A stretch of DNA of 64,000 nt from Cricetomys ansorgei (Eukaryota > Chordata > Mammalia > Rodentia > Nesomyidae). The stretch spans positions 4,132,001 through 4,196,000 of the forward strand of contig JAMJFZ010004031.1 in NCBI GenBank assembly GCA_026225945.1, in the 5' to 3' direction. The notes below the pieces were generated by a model. That model was not told the origin of the DNA, made no database searches, and saw nothing but the letters and a program-made list of their open reading frames with translations. Positions 36,600 through 48,600 of this stretch are shown piece after piece; the stretch's first letter is position 1; the number at the start of each line of letters is the position of its first letter. The position numbers and the translations under genes were made by a program.

Positions 36600-37520
36600 T
36601 GTGTTAGGAGTTTGTGGGACCCATGTCCTAAAGAAATGATAGCACTCTGGACCTCTTTTCCAGAGTAAGGGCCAGCAGTGTCCCTTCCGTGCCTCCTCAC
36701 ACCTTTCTATCCTTGGCTCTTTCACCTTCTCTCAACTTCTGCTCTTCCTTACAGTCTGTCCTGTCCCTCATTTCAATTCTCCAGCCATCTCCTGTTGCCA
36801 TGGCCATGGTCAGAGTTGCCACTACTGAAAAAGTGGTTACTGTTGCCTTTTGGTCGCTGAGGCTTCTGCAGATGTGATGGCGTGGCTCTCGAGGCTTCTC
36901 CTCTTTTTGGAGTTGTGCTTAACAGCTGGTTGCTCTGTCACTTTCACAACCGGACCCGTCAATTGCCGGGTCCCAAATCTGAAGCTTGCTAGGCCAACTG
37001 CCAACTCACGCGCACAGCTCTACATCTGCCACTAGCAGATTCTGCAGGTTCCCGTGGCCCTATCTTTGCTGCTCATCAGGGCTTCTTGGTTCCCATGGCC
37101 AGGAGGTCTTCATTCAGCTCAACCTTCCACCCTTCTCTATGTTTCCCCCTCCTCTGTGGCTGTCAAATCTGCCTCCCCTCTCACCCCTAGGCTTCTGCAG
37201 CTCTGCTTGCGCGATGCTCCTTTGTTACTGCAGCAGCCAACCTGCCATCGCTGCCGCCACTGCCGCCATGCTGCCGGCGTTGCTGTTTCCATTAAGATGC
37301 CAGCGCAGGCTACTCTACTAAAGTAGGTAAGCGAAGACCTCTTGGGAGAAATATTTTATCAGACCTGAGGTTGCAACACCAGGAGAGGAAGCCTAGGAAG
37401 ATGTCTCCAGCCTGCATACCGACTGAGGCCAACAGCCTGCTTACAGAGACTGTGCAGAGACTGTGTGTATGCACCATTCAGAGTAAACCCTCTTTACTCT
37501 TATGAATATCAACGTTTCTA
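36600..37520 (+). other. GC-richer island, exon-like or LTR-like
   Basis: GC content rises clearly above the surroundings and CpG dinucleotides cluster at about 37205-37285 (GCGCGATG, TCGCTGCCGCC, GCCGGCG). A Kozak-like GCCGCCATG occurs at 37262-37270, but its frame is only 17 codons long. A strong splice-donor match TAG|GTAAGC sits at 37324/37327. Near 37480 AGAGTAAACCCTCTTTACTC resembles an LTR polyadenylation region. It could be the first exon of a non-coding RNA or an unrecognised endogenous-retrovirus LTR; I cannot decide. Confidence 0.35.
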
Positions 37521-38734
37521 CCAATCATGGCACTGTGCCAGTGGAGCCAGTAACAGCAATCCCCAGGCAGGCCACCGTGGGAAAGTGTTCCTTCTCTTGT
37601 TTGGATGGGGATGGTTGCAGGGAAATCCAGTGCAAGCTGTTTAAGCAGTTGTGGCTGGGACTGCACCCTCAGGCACAAGAATAAGCAGTTGCTAGCACCT
37701 TCCAGCTTCCCTGAGGCATTCATGAAGCATTCAAAATGGCCAGCGTTGGTATAATTGTGGTCTAGCTGGCTGCTTGACTGAAGAGCTTTTTGCTCAAGGC
37801 ACACAGAGCAACAAGGGTGCTCAGCAGACTGCTAATTAGGCAGTCAAGTCACCCCATCCCCCAACATCTTTGTTTATTTACAGGAATATAAACATTGAAG
37901 GGAGGCTTGGAGTGAGATCTTGAAGAGCATATCATTAACACTAACAGTGAATCTCTAGCAGAGTTTAAATGTTTCAGTGATGCCCTGAAACTGTCCGGCA
38001 CCCCAGGAAGGGAGGAGTCCCCTTTGTCTCCCTTGGTCTTATTCTCCCCAGAGCATACTGAACAAACACCTCCACCCTTGAGTTATTTAGACATACGAAA
38101 ATCACGCCTAACCTTTTCCTTTCAATCTCTGCCTCTCTAGGAAAAGCATCCTGGTCAATTTACTTGGTTTTTTTAGGCTCATTTTTTCTGCTTCCAGTCA
38201 CGTTTCTCTGCGCAAATCTCATTTATCCATTTCACCATCCACAGCCTGGCTCCTGAAAGCCAGCACACTCCATATGTGGGGTGGGCGCGCAGCAGCACCG
38301 GGCTGACCTCTGGGGCTAAAATCAGGTTAGCTGTAATTGGAGGCAACATCACACTCCTGATGATTAGCCAGCTAAAAGTCTGCTGTAGTTTCATTAGAAT
38401 ATCTTTAAAAAGTGGGGGCTTCTTTTTTCTTTCATCTAGGAGGGTGGTACAAAAAAAAAAAAAAAACCCTTAACAGGCAAAAACCCATATGTAGTACTTA
38501 TTGAATGTCATCTCTGTCTGTTTTATAGTCCTCCAATTAAAAACAAAAACAAAAAACTTCTCTGAATCTTAATTCTTCTTTGCATTTGGTAGTCCTGGGA
38601 AGTTAAATAAGATATTCCTACTGTTCTTTCAGCAGATATTTTAAGGTAATAGTCTGCTGTTCTTCACATATTTGTAACTACGATAGTTATGGTGGCTAGC
38701 ATGGAATGTCCTTGTTCACTGAATACTGTCCTAC

Positions 38735-38860
38735 GTGTTCAAGTAGCATTACATCTAAGCTGCATGGAAAGCTCGTGAGATCAAGACTATGCCTAGCCTC
38801 CTGTTGCACATACAGACACAGCTACTAAGTGGTGACAAATGGACTGCCTATAAGTTGGTT
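38735..38860 (+). mobile_element. possible MIR fragment
   Basis: CTACGTGTTCAAGTAGCATT, ACATCTAAGCTGCATGGAAA, GCACATACAGACACAGCTAC and TAAGTGGTGACAAATGG occur in the order expected of MIR ('...aagcactttacat...cacacagctagtaagtggcagag'). It is strongly diverged. Confidence 0.35.
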
Positions 38861-39801
38861 ATTTCTGAATGTATTCACTTTGACTGGTTAGTCTAGCAGT
38901 GTCTTCTAAGGATTTTAAAATATCCCCTGAGAGGTGCCAAGATTTGAAGACCAGCTGCCTGACTCTAGAATGTCTTCTTAATCAGGCTGAATTCTGTCCT
39001 CCCATGCCAGGTGAAGGAAGAGTGAAACAAAATAAGTGATAACTCAGTTCTCCATGTTTCTGCCACAGATGCTCTGCCTTTACCTCACCGGACATTTGAT
39101 ATGTAAGTAAAAATATCTGCTGCCAGGACCTTAATAGCACTAAAGGGCAAATGAAAATACAGCAAATAGCTGAATTTATCATGGATAGTTCCTTCAATGC
39201 CACAGGTGAGTGCATTTACCAACACTAAATGTGTCATTTAAAACAGCCCTGTGAAGCTGTGTGCAATGCTGTGTGCATGGGAGACAAAGCATCTTCGCCC
39301 GAGAGACAATGTACAGCTGTGATAGATGCTTAGTAAGCCACAGACACACAACAGCTCCGCACCATATAGGTTCATATCTCGAGGACTTATGTCCTAAATG
39401 CTTTCATCTTTCAAAGAGAATAGGCAATGAAGAAAAATTCTTATTGAAATCATCTAAATCATAATTATGACCCTTAAATTGAAGAATTTGGTATCAAGCA
39501 AAATAGTTATTTTGCCAGAGATTCAGTTTCACATTTTTGAGACAGGTGAAGACAGGAGCTCCTTCAGAATGTCGTAAGAGCAAAGTAAATTAATGTGGGT
39601 AATATGCTTGGAATAACTTCTGATAAACAGTCAATGCTTAACATAGATTTACATTTGTACGAGCAGTGTCCTAGTACTGATTATGTTGAACCAAAGCTAA
39701 AGTACTAAACAAGGTACATTTTCTAGAACGAATTGTAGTTATTATTTGAAAAAATAATGTTATTTATAATTTCAACTAAATGTTACTTGAACAGGAAAAT
39801 G

Positions 39802-39850
39802 GGGTGACTTTACAATTAGAATTAGAATTAGAAAGGGTGACTTTACAATT
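39802..39850. repeat. 16-bp direct repeat around (AGAATT)n
   Basis: GGGTGACTTTACAATT at 39802-39817 is repeated exactly at 39835-39850. Between them lies AGAATTAGAATTAGAAA. This looks like a small local duplication by slippage. Confidence 0.9.
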
Positions 39851-42023
39851 CATTCCTCAGAAAGATCCTGTCTGTTGGTGTACATCAGTGGAAACATTTG
39901 ACAAAAACTAGAGTGTAGATTTCCCACTAGGACAGTTTAATGATACTGTTAAAAGCAGAAATAACTCAAGTTTAAACCAAACAAAAACTAAGAAGATAAA
40001 GCAATAGGCACTGCTAATTTTTAAATTTGATCCTGCTGCTCTCTCAGAAGAGCACTGCCTGGTCTCTGGCCTGTCAGTATGCCCTGAGGCAGGGCTGCTG
40101 AGAGGCCAGTGTTCTAGGTAATCTTTTCCAGGGTTATTTATTGCCATTGCTTTGGGAAATAGAGAAAGTAAAGGTTGGTTGCTGCTTACAGTGATAAAGA
40201 TAGTGTCTCGGTTAGGCAAATAAGGGACTGACTTACCTACTGTTACAGAATGCAGGCTTCCTTAAGCCTTAGGTTGAGTATCCAAGTATCACCCACCCTG
40301 TCATAGCACCTTTTCGGAATCGGATCTTGAAAAACCATTATAAGGGCATCTCATCGAATCACCTTCCCAGTGCTCATGTTTATGATCATAGATAAATGTT
40401 GCACTCAGCTTTCCTCAGAGGAGTTTCTTATTTCTTTGAAAAGTGGTTAATACAGAGACTCATAACTGGTCCAAGTGCCAACAGGAAATGAAACTGTAAC
40501 AACAATGCTCTTTTTTTTTTTCTTTTTAGTTTTGTCTCCATCTACCTTCTCTGACTGAGGTCTATGGCCTTGTCTCTTATGTGGTTTAATTCCCAGGGCC
40601 TCTCTACGTGTTATACCTGTTCTCACATTTGGTTGGCACTCTGTCGTTCACGTCTTTAACATTCAGAGAGAACACTGCCAACACGCAAACTGACAGCATA
40701 TAGGAGACCAGAATTCTCACCATCTGTATGTTACATTTTTTGTCCATCTCTCTCTTTTGAAGTGGCCCTATCACTCTGCTAACGCATAGCAAACTCCCAT
40801 TTACTAAGACTTTGCTTTTATAAAAATACTTCCAAATCAGGTCTCCATGATTTTGTGTGTATATGGTATGATATATATGATCTGTACATAATTCTTATTG
40901 ACCTGCTGGTTCCAAGAACACCTGTGCTTTATGATGTCATCAATGAAAAAGTCAAAATCATCAATTTGCTGGTACGACTAGTATAGAACCAGAATTCCCT
41001 ATACATTCAAATTCAAATTCTGAATTTCAAGTGTGAGTCCAACTAAAAATCTTTATATAAATGTGTTAGATCAGAATGTGGTACCAAAACGTTCACTCTG
41101 CATCTCATCATCATCACAAATGAAACTAGATTCGCAGAATAAATATTTCATAATTTTGGAGTTATTTTATAACTTTTGGATTTTTAATGAAATTTCTTAA
41201 CGATCTCTTCATTGTAGAGTCTGACTCTGCCATAATTGACACTATTTCAAAATTACATGAGCAAAATATACTTTATTCTTTGACCTGTAGCATTGGTACA
41301 ATTCTATTCCAGGCCTGACAGCTGAGTCTCATAAGACCTCCGAAACACCAAGCACAGCCCATGACAGCTGACACTGGCAAGAGCAATCACCACAGACAAA
41401 CAATTCCATTTGACTACTTATTTGAAAGAAGCAAGGGGAAAATACATATTTGACTTGACCGAGAATCGAGATGGGCTTTCATGAGATCCAAATCCAAATG
41501 ACTAGAAAATGTTCACTTTGAAAATTGACATCTACTTAGAAAGTGGAGAGGAGCAATTTGATGATTTACATTCAGGGTTTCCTCAATCCCTTTCTAGCAG
41601 CTGTTCTTTAAGCTTGAGGGAACTCTGGCTGCCATACAGAATCCCAGATCAAGAGCCAGCAAGTTGTATGCATAATGCTGGAGATGGCCCAGCTGTCCAC
41701 ACACCATTGAGCATTCTAGGTGAATAGAAAGCAGGGAATCTGCAAACAGTATTTCCAATCCCTATCTTTCCCCCAAATGTTACTCCTGCCAAACTGTATC
41801 TGCTCTACATTCTCCAAACCCCTTGATTTGTATATTATAAATTATATCATTTTCAAAAACCATACCAATGTAAAGAAGACTGAATGAGACAAAGGCTATA
41901 ATTTATTTAGATATTTGAAGTCCTTATTAGCCACATCTCCAATGTGGCTCACTGAAGAAGTTAACAAAAGACAAACTTCAATGTTTCCATCATGGAAGGA
42001 TAACTCAGTGGACATATATGTGC

Positions 42024-42286
42024 AATGAAGGGGTTGGGGAGATGGCTCATTAGGTGAAATCCTTGCTGCGCAAGCATGAGAATCTGAGCACCCAGCACCT
42101 AGGTAAAAACCAGCCAGTGTATACTTACAGTCTCAACACTTGTGGGAGTTGGGGGCGGGAGGCGCCATTGGCCTGCCAGTCTAGCTGTAACAGCAAGCTC
42201 TAGGCTCAGAAAGAGACCCAATTTCAAAAATGTAGTAGAGAATAGAGGAAAACCCCAGTGTTAACCTTTGACACTGCACACACAGG

Positions 42287-42325
<39 letters not shown>

Positions 42326-42358
42326 ACACACCCCACATACACACCCCACATACACAGT
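42024..42358 (+). mobile_element. B4A-type SINE with (CA)n tail
   Basis: The tRNA-derived head GGGGTTGGGGAGATGGCTCA is followed by CTTGCTGCGCAAGCATGAG and GAGCACCCAGCACCTAGG. The B1-like half then holds TTACAGTCTCAACACTTGTG and GCTCAGAAAGAGACCCAATT. The (CA)n tail spans about 42290-42356. Flanking AATGAAGG and AGTGAAGG suggest a short target duplication. This is the best preserved plus-strand B4 in the window. Confidence 0.85.
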
Positions 42359-43534
42359 GAAGGCCACTCCTTTCTTCATTCTAAGAGTGACCATGTAATG
42401 AGCCCAGAACTTGAATGCACAGCTTCAGTCAGTCAGCAAGATGCTACATTGGCCAGGTTCCTGAGAAAGATGGCTCCAGAATTCTTCTGTGTGGAACAGC
42501 TTTAGCTGTCTTGGAAGGAGTTTTGGCCCTGTGCCTCCAAACCAATTAAGCAAGGACAGACTTCACGCCTGGACTTCTGCCTGAGTTTCTCTGACAGATT
42601 GTGATGCCCAGGCCGATAGATGTCCATGATTCTGTTATGGATCAAAGCCCCTCTGATTGGGTTCCTTCAGAGAAAGTTCAATATTGAGAATAAATGGCAC
42701 ACTGTGAGTGGATTTTCCTGCAGTGGACACAAAATAGAGCTCAACTGTGCAGTGAGGGTGCAGTGAGTGTTTCAAGCTTCCTGACAAATAAATGACTCCA
42801 TTGTGATACTTATTAGACATTGTCTCAGCAAGTACTTCACCAGGGTGTACAGCCTTTCATACCTAGGAAGACTAGGATTCAATGTGAGCTTCAGAGTCTT
42901 CCCTTAATTTTTCTTTTAAATATAAATCATGTCCACAATTTCTATATTCCATTCATATATTTTATCAACAAACCTATAAATTTTCAGAGGACTTTATATC
43001 TTAGATATAGATCCTTTATATAGATCCCTATATATAGATCCTTTATCTATATCTTAATTTGTCCTCCTAAGCATGTGGCAGAGACTAATATATCCTGTTA
43101 CCCTTTGGGCCATCAATTAAACTACACTTTCTCTACTCCCTTCGCATTAAACATGACCATGTGACTGAGTTCTGAACAACAGAATGTGGGCAGAAACAAG
43201 GTTCCCCATTTCTAAGACAGACTCTCAAAGCTTCCCGCCCACAACCCTCTTGCTCCTTCCCATGGCTGCCGTCTAAACGGGGAACTGTGAGGAATAGTTG
43301 ACAGTCTGACAGAGCCACCAGACAGGAGGCAGGCTCCTGAATTTCCTCTTCTGAGAGTTACCCAGTTACTGCCTCACAGAGAACAACCAACTCAAAATGG
43401 AGAAAAGAAGTCAATGCCTATGATGTACCCTGGAATTCTGAAATTTTAAAATATGAGAATTTGGCTTACCTTTATAACAGAGCTCTTAATTTAAGTGTGT
43501 ATCATGTATGTGTGGTTTATTTATTTCTGTATCT
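42359..43534. other. unassigned sequence with small tandem repeat
   Basis: No gene. Positions 43004-43046 contain about three imperfect copies of TATAGATCCTTTA, which form a stem-prone AT-rich tract. Confidence 0.4.
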
Positions 43535-43672
43535 CCCTAAATATTCTAGAAGCCCCTTGAATCTGGAGCTGTGCCTAATTTTGCTCTCCAGCAAGCATTT
43601 GCTCCTGGCCCAGTGCCTAGTAAGTAGCAAGTCCTCAATAAGTCCTGTTGAGTGCGTGAATACAGAGAAACG
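43535..43672 (+). mobile_element. L2 LINE 3' end
   Basis: Clear L2 3'-end landmarks in order: GTATCTCCCTAAATATTCTA, GAAGCCCCTTGAATCTGGAG, CTGGCCCAGTGCCTAGTAAG, CAAGTCCTCAATAAGTCCTG, TTGAGTGCGTGAATAC. They match 'agctccttgagggcaggga...cagtgcctggcacatagtaggtgctcaataaatg'. The element is non-coding. Confidence 0.8.
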
Positions 43673-44714
43673 TGTGCAAACACGAGTAAGCTAATAAATG
43701 CTTCTTCAGTTGAAGCACAGAAACAAGGGAAGAAATCCAAAAGCAAATTTTAGAAAATGTCTGTCATTTCTTACTTTGTCTTTCTTCCTCTGATCCAAAA
43801 CATTTCAAAAGTGCTTGGAAGCAAATTTTGGCATGTTTTAATTAATCCAGTCATATCATGGCTACTGAACAAATGGCCTAAGATATTTTCTGCTCTCACA
43901 CCATGTCTATGTAACTTACTCTTCCTTAATGAGTGTGATCGTGTTGCTATGTGACATATTTTAGCAGCCAGCCAATGTTACACCTGTGCTGGTGCCATTT
44001 GAATGCTGTTCTAATTTTTGCCTAATTTGTTCTGATACATAATAACTCTTTTAGCCAGGCAGCTCCAGATGTCTTCCTAAAACAACTTGCATCTTTAGAT
44101 GAGTCCCTGTGTGGATCAGATTAGATCAACAGCCCTGGCACAAGATGCTGAAAAGTAATCTCCCTTTGCCTTCACTGACTGCAAAGCCAAATCAATGCCA
44201 GCAGGTGCCTTTACATGTTATTGGGTTTGCTGTCAGTCAGTGCCAACACAGACAAGCTCAACAGGATTGGGAGAAGCAGAAGGATTCTTAAAGTATGTGT
44301 GTTGCCAAGATAACAATGTATATTTCATCTATTGCCTGGTATACACACCCAAAGCGTCAAACAAAGAATATAGTTTAGGGTTTGATAAAAGCTCAGGGTA
44401 TGTGCATCAAGCAAAAAGTTAATGAGGAACAATTATAGAACATGAGCACAATTCAGCTAGTCACAAAGAGGCTAGAGGCCAAGGCATCTGCTAGTTATCT
44501 GTACATCAAATGTTTATAAGAAACATCTCTTACTGGTTTAAGTTTTGTTTACAAGTTGGCAATCTTCCCTCGATAGTACCTATTTGGCACTGCATGAGGA
44601 AGTATATATATATTAATTTTAATATTTCCAAGATGTATTTGTCTAGAAGACTCTAGTTTGTGCACACCAATGGATTATAAATAACAAATTATTGAATATG
44701 TGTTATCAAAACAT
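43673..44714. other. unassigned sequence
   Basis: No gene or clear repeat. The stretch at about 43970-44260 looks unique and not simple, and could be conserved. Confidence 0.4.
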
Positions 44715-45015
44715 GAAATATACTTACCATCCTTTTGAGCTTAGGCTAGCCTGTGACTAGTCTGTGCAGTGAAAATGATGGAATTCTAGTCTTCCTCTTA
44801 CATTTACAAGTATAGCGCCTTCTGCTTTTGCCTGTTGCAGTTCCAAGTCTCCATGTGAGAAGTTTCAGCCGTGCTGAAGAAACCACACCAGGAGGACACA
44901 TAATCATGTGAGAAAGACAAAGATCTATGTGAACCAGTCTTCAAGGTATGGGCCTCCTTGGCCAAGACTGGCCAAGACACCAGATGAACATCATGAAGGG
45001 ACACCACATAACAAA
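44715..45015 (+). mobile_element. MLT1-type LTR fragment
   Basis: Landmarks are GAGCTTAGGCTAGCCTGTGA, GACTAGTCTGTGCAGTGAAA, CTGCTTTTGCCTGTTGCAG and CATGTGAGAAGTTTCAGCCG, then CCAGGAGG and TGGCCAAGACACCAGATGAA. These fit the MLT1 group of mammal-wide MaLR LTRs, which are older than the rodent ORR1 copies. Ends are eroded. Confidence 0.65.
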
Positions 45016-45261
45016 CACTTGATAAAGGACAAGAAGAACCACCCAGATAAGACCTGATGGAATTCCTCTCAAATCAAATGGTTACATATGAAAAATTGTC
45101 CTTAAAGAGGACATCTGTGTCCAAAGCTCAGGGGACATTCAGTGAGAAGGGACAGAAAGAATATAAGAGCCAGAAGATGGGAAGGGCTGCGGAGCTGTGT
45201 CCTAACTATGGTGTGACCGTTCCACTCACAAAGTCATAGCAGCTGTGATTTCCTGCATAAA
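45016..45261. other. unassigned sequence
   Basis: Nothing recognisable between the MLT1-type LTR and the L1 3' end. Confidence 0.35.
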
Positions 45262-45615
45262 ACCTGCACGAGATTGATCCTATGGACATCATGGCCGATG
45301 GAGGAGAATTGGAGGCCATAACATACCTTAAGGACTCATTGGCAGTTAATGACTGGGGGTGGGGGCACTTTCTTCTGTAGTGTAGCCACTGGCTAGTTTC
45401 ACATCCTCCAGTAAATAACCTTCCACATATGCTCATGTAAGCAACCCTAATTAAACTCAGTGGATCACAAAACCTTTGTTAAAAAAGACATGAAAACAGG
45501 GAGATGTACTGGGGACAAACAGGCACTCAGCAGAAGTGAAAGAGAAATAAGAGAGAGTAACAGGAATATATGATCAAATTACACCCAAACTCGTGTGACC
45601 CTGTCAAAGAATACA
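45262..45615 (+). mobile_element. rodent LINE-1 3' UTR fragment
   Basis: CCTTAAGGACTCATTGGCAG, TTAATGACTGGGGGTGGG, TTCTGTAGTGTAGCCACTGG, CAACCCTAATTAAACTCAG, AAAAAAGACATGAAAACAGG and GAATATATGATCAAATTAC follow a familiar rodent L1 3'-UTR family. It differs from the 12-kb and 58-kb copies, so at least two L1 3'-UTR types are present. Confidence 0.7.
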
Positions 45616-48600
45616 TGTTTAAAAGAAATGATTTTTAAAGTAAAGGTAAAATGCAAAATGTATCGATTATGCACGAAAAAATGTGGAAAGTCTCTCTATT
45701 ACAAAGAAAAAGAGAGGGAAAAGAGAGAGAGGAACTGTTACATGTAATAAAACAGTGGTTTAAAAGAACTGAATTCGTGGGGGTATTTTAAATGCAGCAA
45801 TAAAATAAATGAAACACATAGACATAAATGGGAAAATTCAGTGGTATGGCCAAACCATAAAATGACCCGATCGGAAGAACTGAGCAAAGAATGAATGTGG
45901 ATGGGTACACTCTGCGGGGATGCCGCCACCCCAGAGCTGGCCTAACACTACTGTAATCCCTCTAAACCTCAGCTCAGTCACCATTGCCCAGCTTCTGCTG
46001 ACTGGCCTGAGGGATTTCTTTCCAAAGGCCATAAAATTAAATTAGAATTCACTGCTTAAGCTTAATGATTTCCCACTGTTTATGTGGGTTATCGTTTACA
46101 ACCAACTGGCATTTAATCAAACCGCTATTTTTATTTCAGGACCAGAGGCCACGACATCGTGAATTTTTCTCTATCTCCCTGTGGAGCAAAGCAGCTTCAT
46201 TCGGACTGTGAGGGGATATCAAATTGTTTATGAAAAGCCAGCATGAAGTATTGTTTTCAAACATATTTATGATTTCACACCAACTTAGGAAGGATTTAGT
46301 TCGTTTTGTTGATTGACACATAATTTCCCATTTACATATATAATAATAACAAAATCTGGAGAAAACGTAGGAATTAAAGGGACATAACCACATTCTACTG
46401 CACACTTGCTGATACAATTGGTCCTATCCCTGCTCTGATTCTATTGGGACCAGGAGGAATACAGATTGTTTGCACAATGGCCCATCACAATGAATCCTCC
46501 CTGTGCTATACACGTTGGATCTTAAATTCATATTCCTTCTCCTGCCCTTTGCTTGGTCCATAATCTCCCTCCTCTCTCTTCCTTCCTCCCTCCTTCCTTC
46601 CTTTTTGAAATCAAACTCATTACATGTCTATAGGATCCACCCATGATTTTGTCTGCTCTGAATATCTCTTACTTTGGAGCAATACTTCTCTCCTCCCGTG
46701 TAAGCATTGCCTCCCTCCAGACTGTGATTCCAGATACTTCTATGACTGCAGAAAAATAATTAGAAAACTAAATTAGCCATGTATTTATAACCAGGTGCTC
46801 CTAAATTCTCCCTTTTGAGGCCTTTCCTATACCATCAGACTATAGATTGTCACCTGCGCATACCTGTAGCTGTGTTAATTCCAGATTAAAGTTCTTATCT
46901 CAAATTAACATGCCTTCCTTTCCTAACAGAATGCAGATTCCTAAAGACAGATTCCTGATTCCTTTACTTTGCCCAGTACCAAGCAACAATACCAAACTGT
47001 GCTTTCTTTGTGGGCAGCAGGCATTTATCTAGCAAATCCTGTTATATCATGAAATAGCTGTCAAACTGTTAAATAGAAATTCAGAAGTGCTTCCCTCCTT
47101 CTTTGATAAATTATAAACAGTGAATATAAAAATCTGAAAATTCGTAGGTGGTTACTGTGAAGATCACATTTGCATAGCCTCTCCTGCCGTAGAGTCCTTT
47201 GATGGTACTGATGCTGGGCAGAATTTTGTTCATTGAATAATTGATTAGTTAATCCTAGATGTGCAGTATCGGTGTGATTTGAGCTACGCATAAACCATTT
47301 TTTCCTAATAAATCTATTTTGGTCAAGTCTATCCGTTAATTTATTTAAAAGAAATCGTTGGCTTCAAAGGCTCTTAAGAGTTCATAAGACAAAATTTTTG
47401 AAGATATATGAATTTTCAGGATGTTTCAGGTAAGTAGATAATTAAAAATCAGGCACAGCAAGTAAATAGGATATTTACATACAGGGGCGTCCTCAGTACA
47501 GGGAAACGCACATTTTATTTTATACATGCCAGTAGCTGTTATGGTCGTGACACAGCTGCTAAAAATTACAGGTTTTCAGTGGCAAGCCTCAGCCGTCACT
47601 ATAATTATTATTATTTCATCAAAAACAATCACAGGGAGTATTTTAGGCTGACAAAAGCCTTCTAGGTCTTTGTTTATTCACTCCACCATATATTCTGCCC
47701 TCCATGCCTACTGAGTTAAAGCTCTCTTCCTCCTGACTTAAAACCTATTATTAGAGCCAGGAAAGGTTCCTGTCTTTAATATGAAGCAGAACTGGAGATG
47801 GTGAGAGCACCCGTCTCAGAATGTAAAGGATAGAAAGTACAACCTGAAAAGCCTTAATCAGTGGGTTTCTAACAGCATTCCCACAAAGGGATTGTGCAAC
47901 ATCGACTCCAAACACGTAAAGCGACACAGAGATGCCAACCTGAATGGAATGGCACCCAGAGACCTCAATAGCTCAAGGAAGTCAAATATGCTAGCTCAGC
48001 AGCAAATTTGGAAAAGGCTGCTCTCTTGGAGGTCTGATTTTGTCCCTTCTGATACCCCGTAAGAGTTCTAAAATGAAGTTTCTCGCCACAGTGGAGGATT
48101 TCCCTGTCCTTTAAACTCCCCCAACAAGCCTGTAGCAGCATTCTGGAAAAGACAGAATGCTTAGTCATACAGAGTCCAACGAAATGAGACAGGGGGAAAA
48201 GCTGCTTGCTGAAGTGCGGCTTCAGGACAGAGCACCAGTCAATGGATGTCGGTTTGCATAATGAAGTGTTTCTCCAAAACGCGGGCGTCAAAGGCGTGGT
48301 CTCCAACACGGTGTTTAGAGATGGAACTTTGTGTAAGCGAGTAGATCGTCACATCTCTGACCTTGTCAGTGATATGACCTACTTACGGATGCACAGTATG
48401 ATGGTATTACTAGAAGGCGATGCAAACCAGGAAGAAGATCCTGGTTGGAGGAAACAGGTACATAGAGTGTGATTTAGAAAGACGTCCCTTGTCTATAGCT
48501 CCTTATTGCCTCTCATTTTACCTCCCAAAACAGTTTTACTCCAGTATAAGCTCTGCACCATGATGCTCTGCTTTAAAACTGGCTGACTGACATGGGCCCA

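Larger units (their letters stand above)
37521..42023. other. unassigned sequence (4.5 kb), parts conserved-looking
   Basis: No gene. Positions 38200-38420 are a non-repeat block with homeodomain-like TAATTG and GATTA motifs, listed in the findings. Also present are a run of 13 A near 38452, a short duplication at 39802-39850 and a poly-T run near 40509. Open frames of up to 108 codons overlap each other without domains. Confidence 0.4.

Noticed and set aside
36986..37326. 111- and 90-codon frames in the GC-rich island
   Set aside because: They are low-complexity Leu/Ser/Ala-rich readings of GC-rich DNA in two frames at once. No signal of a real protein was seen; only the non-coding exon or LTR possibility was kept.
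47965..48472. Frames of 114 (minus) and 88 (plus) codons around 48.2 kb
   Set aside because: They overlap on opposite strands and neither has a domain, a good start context or splice sites.
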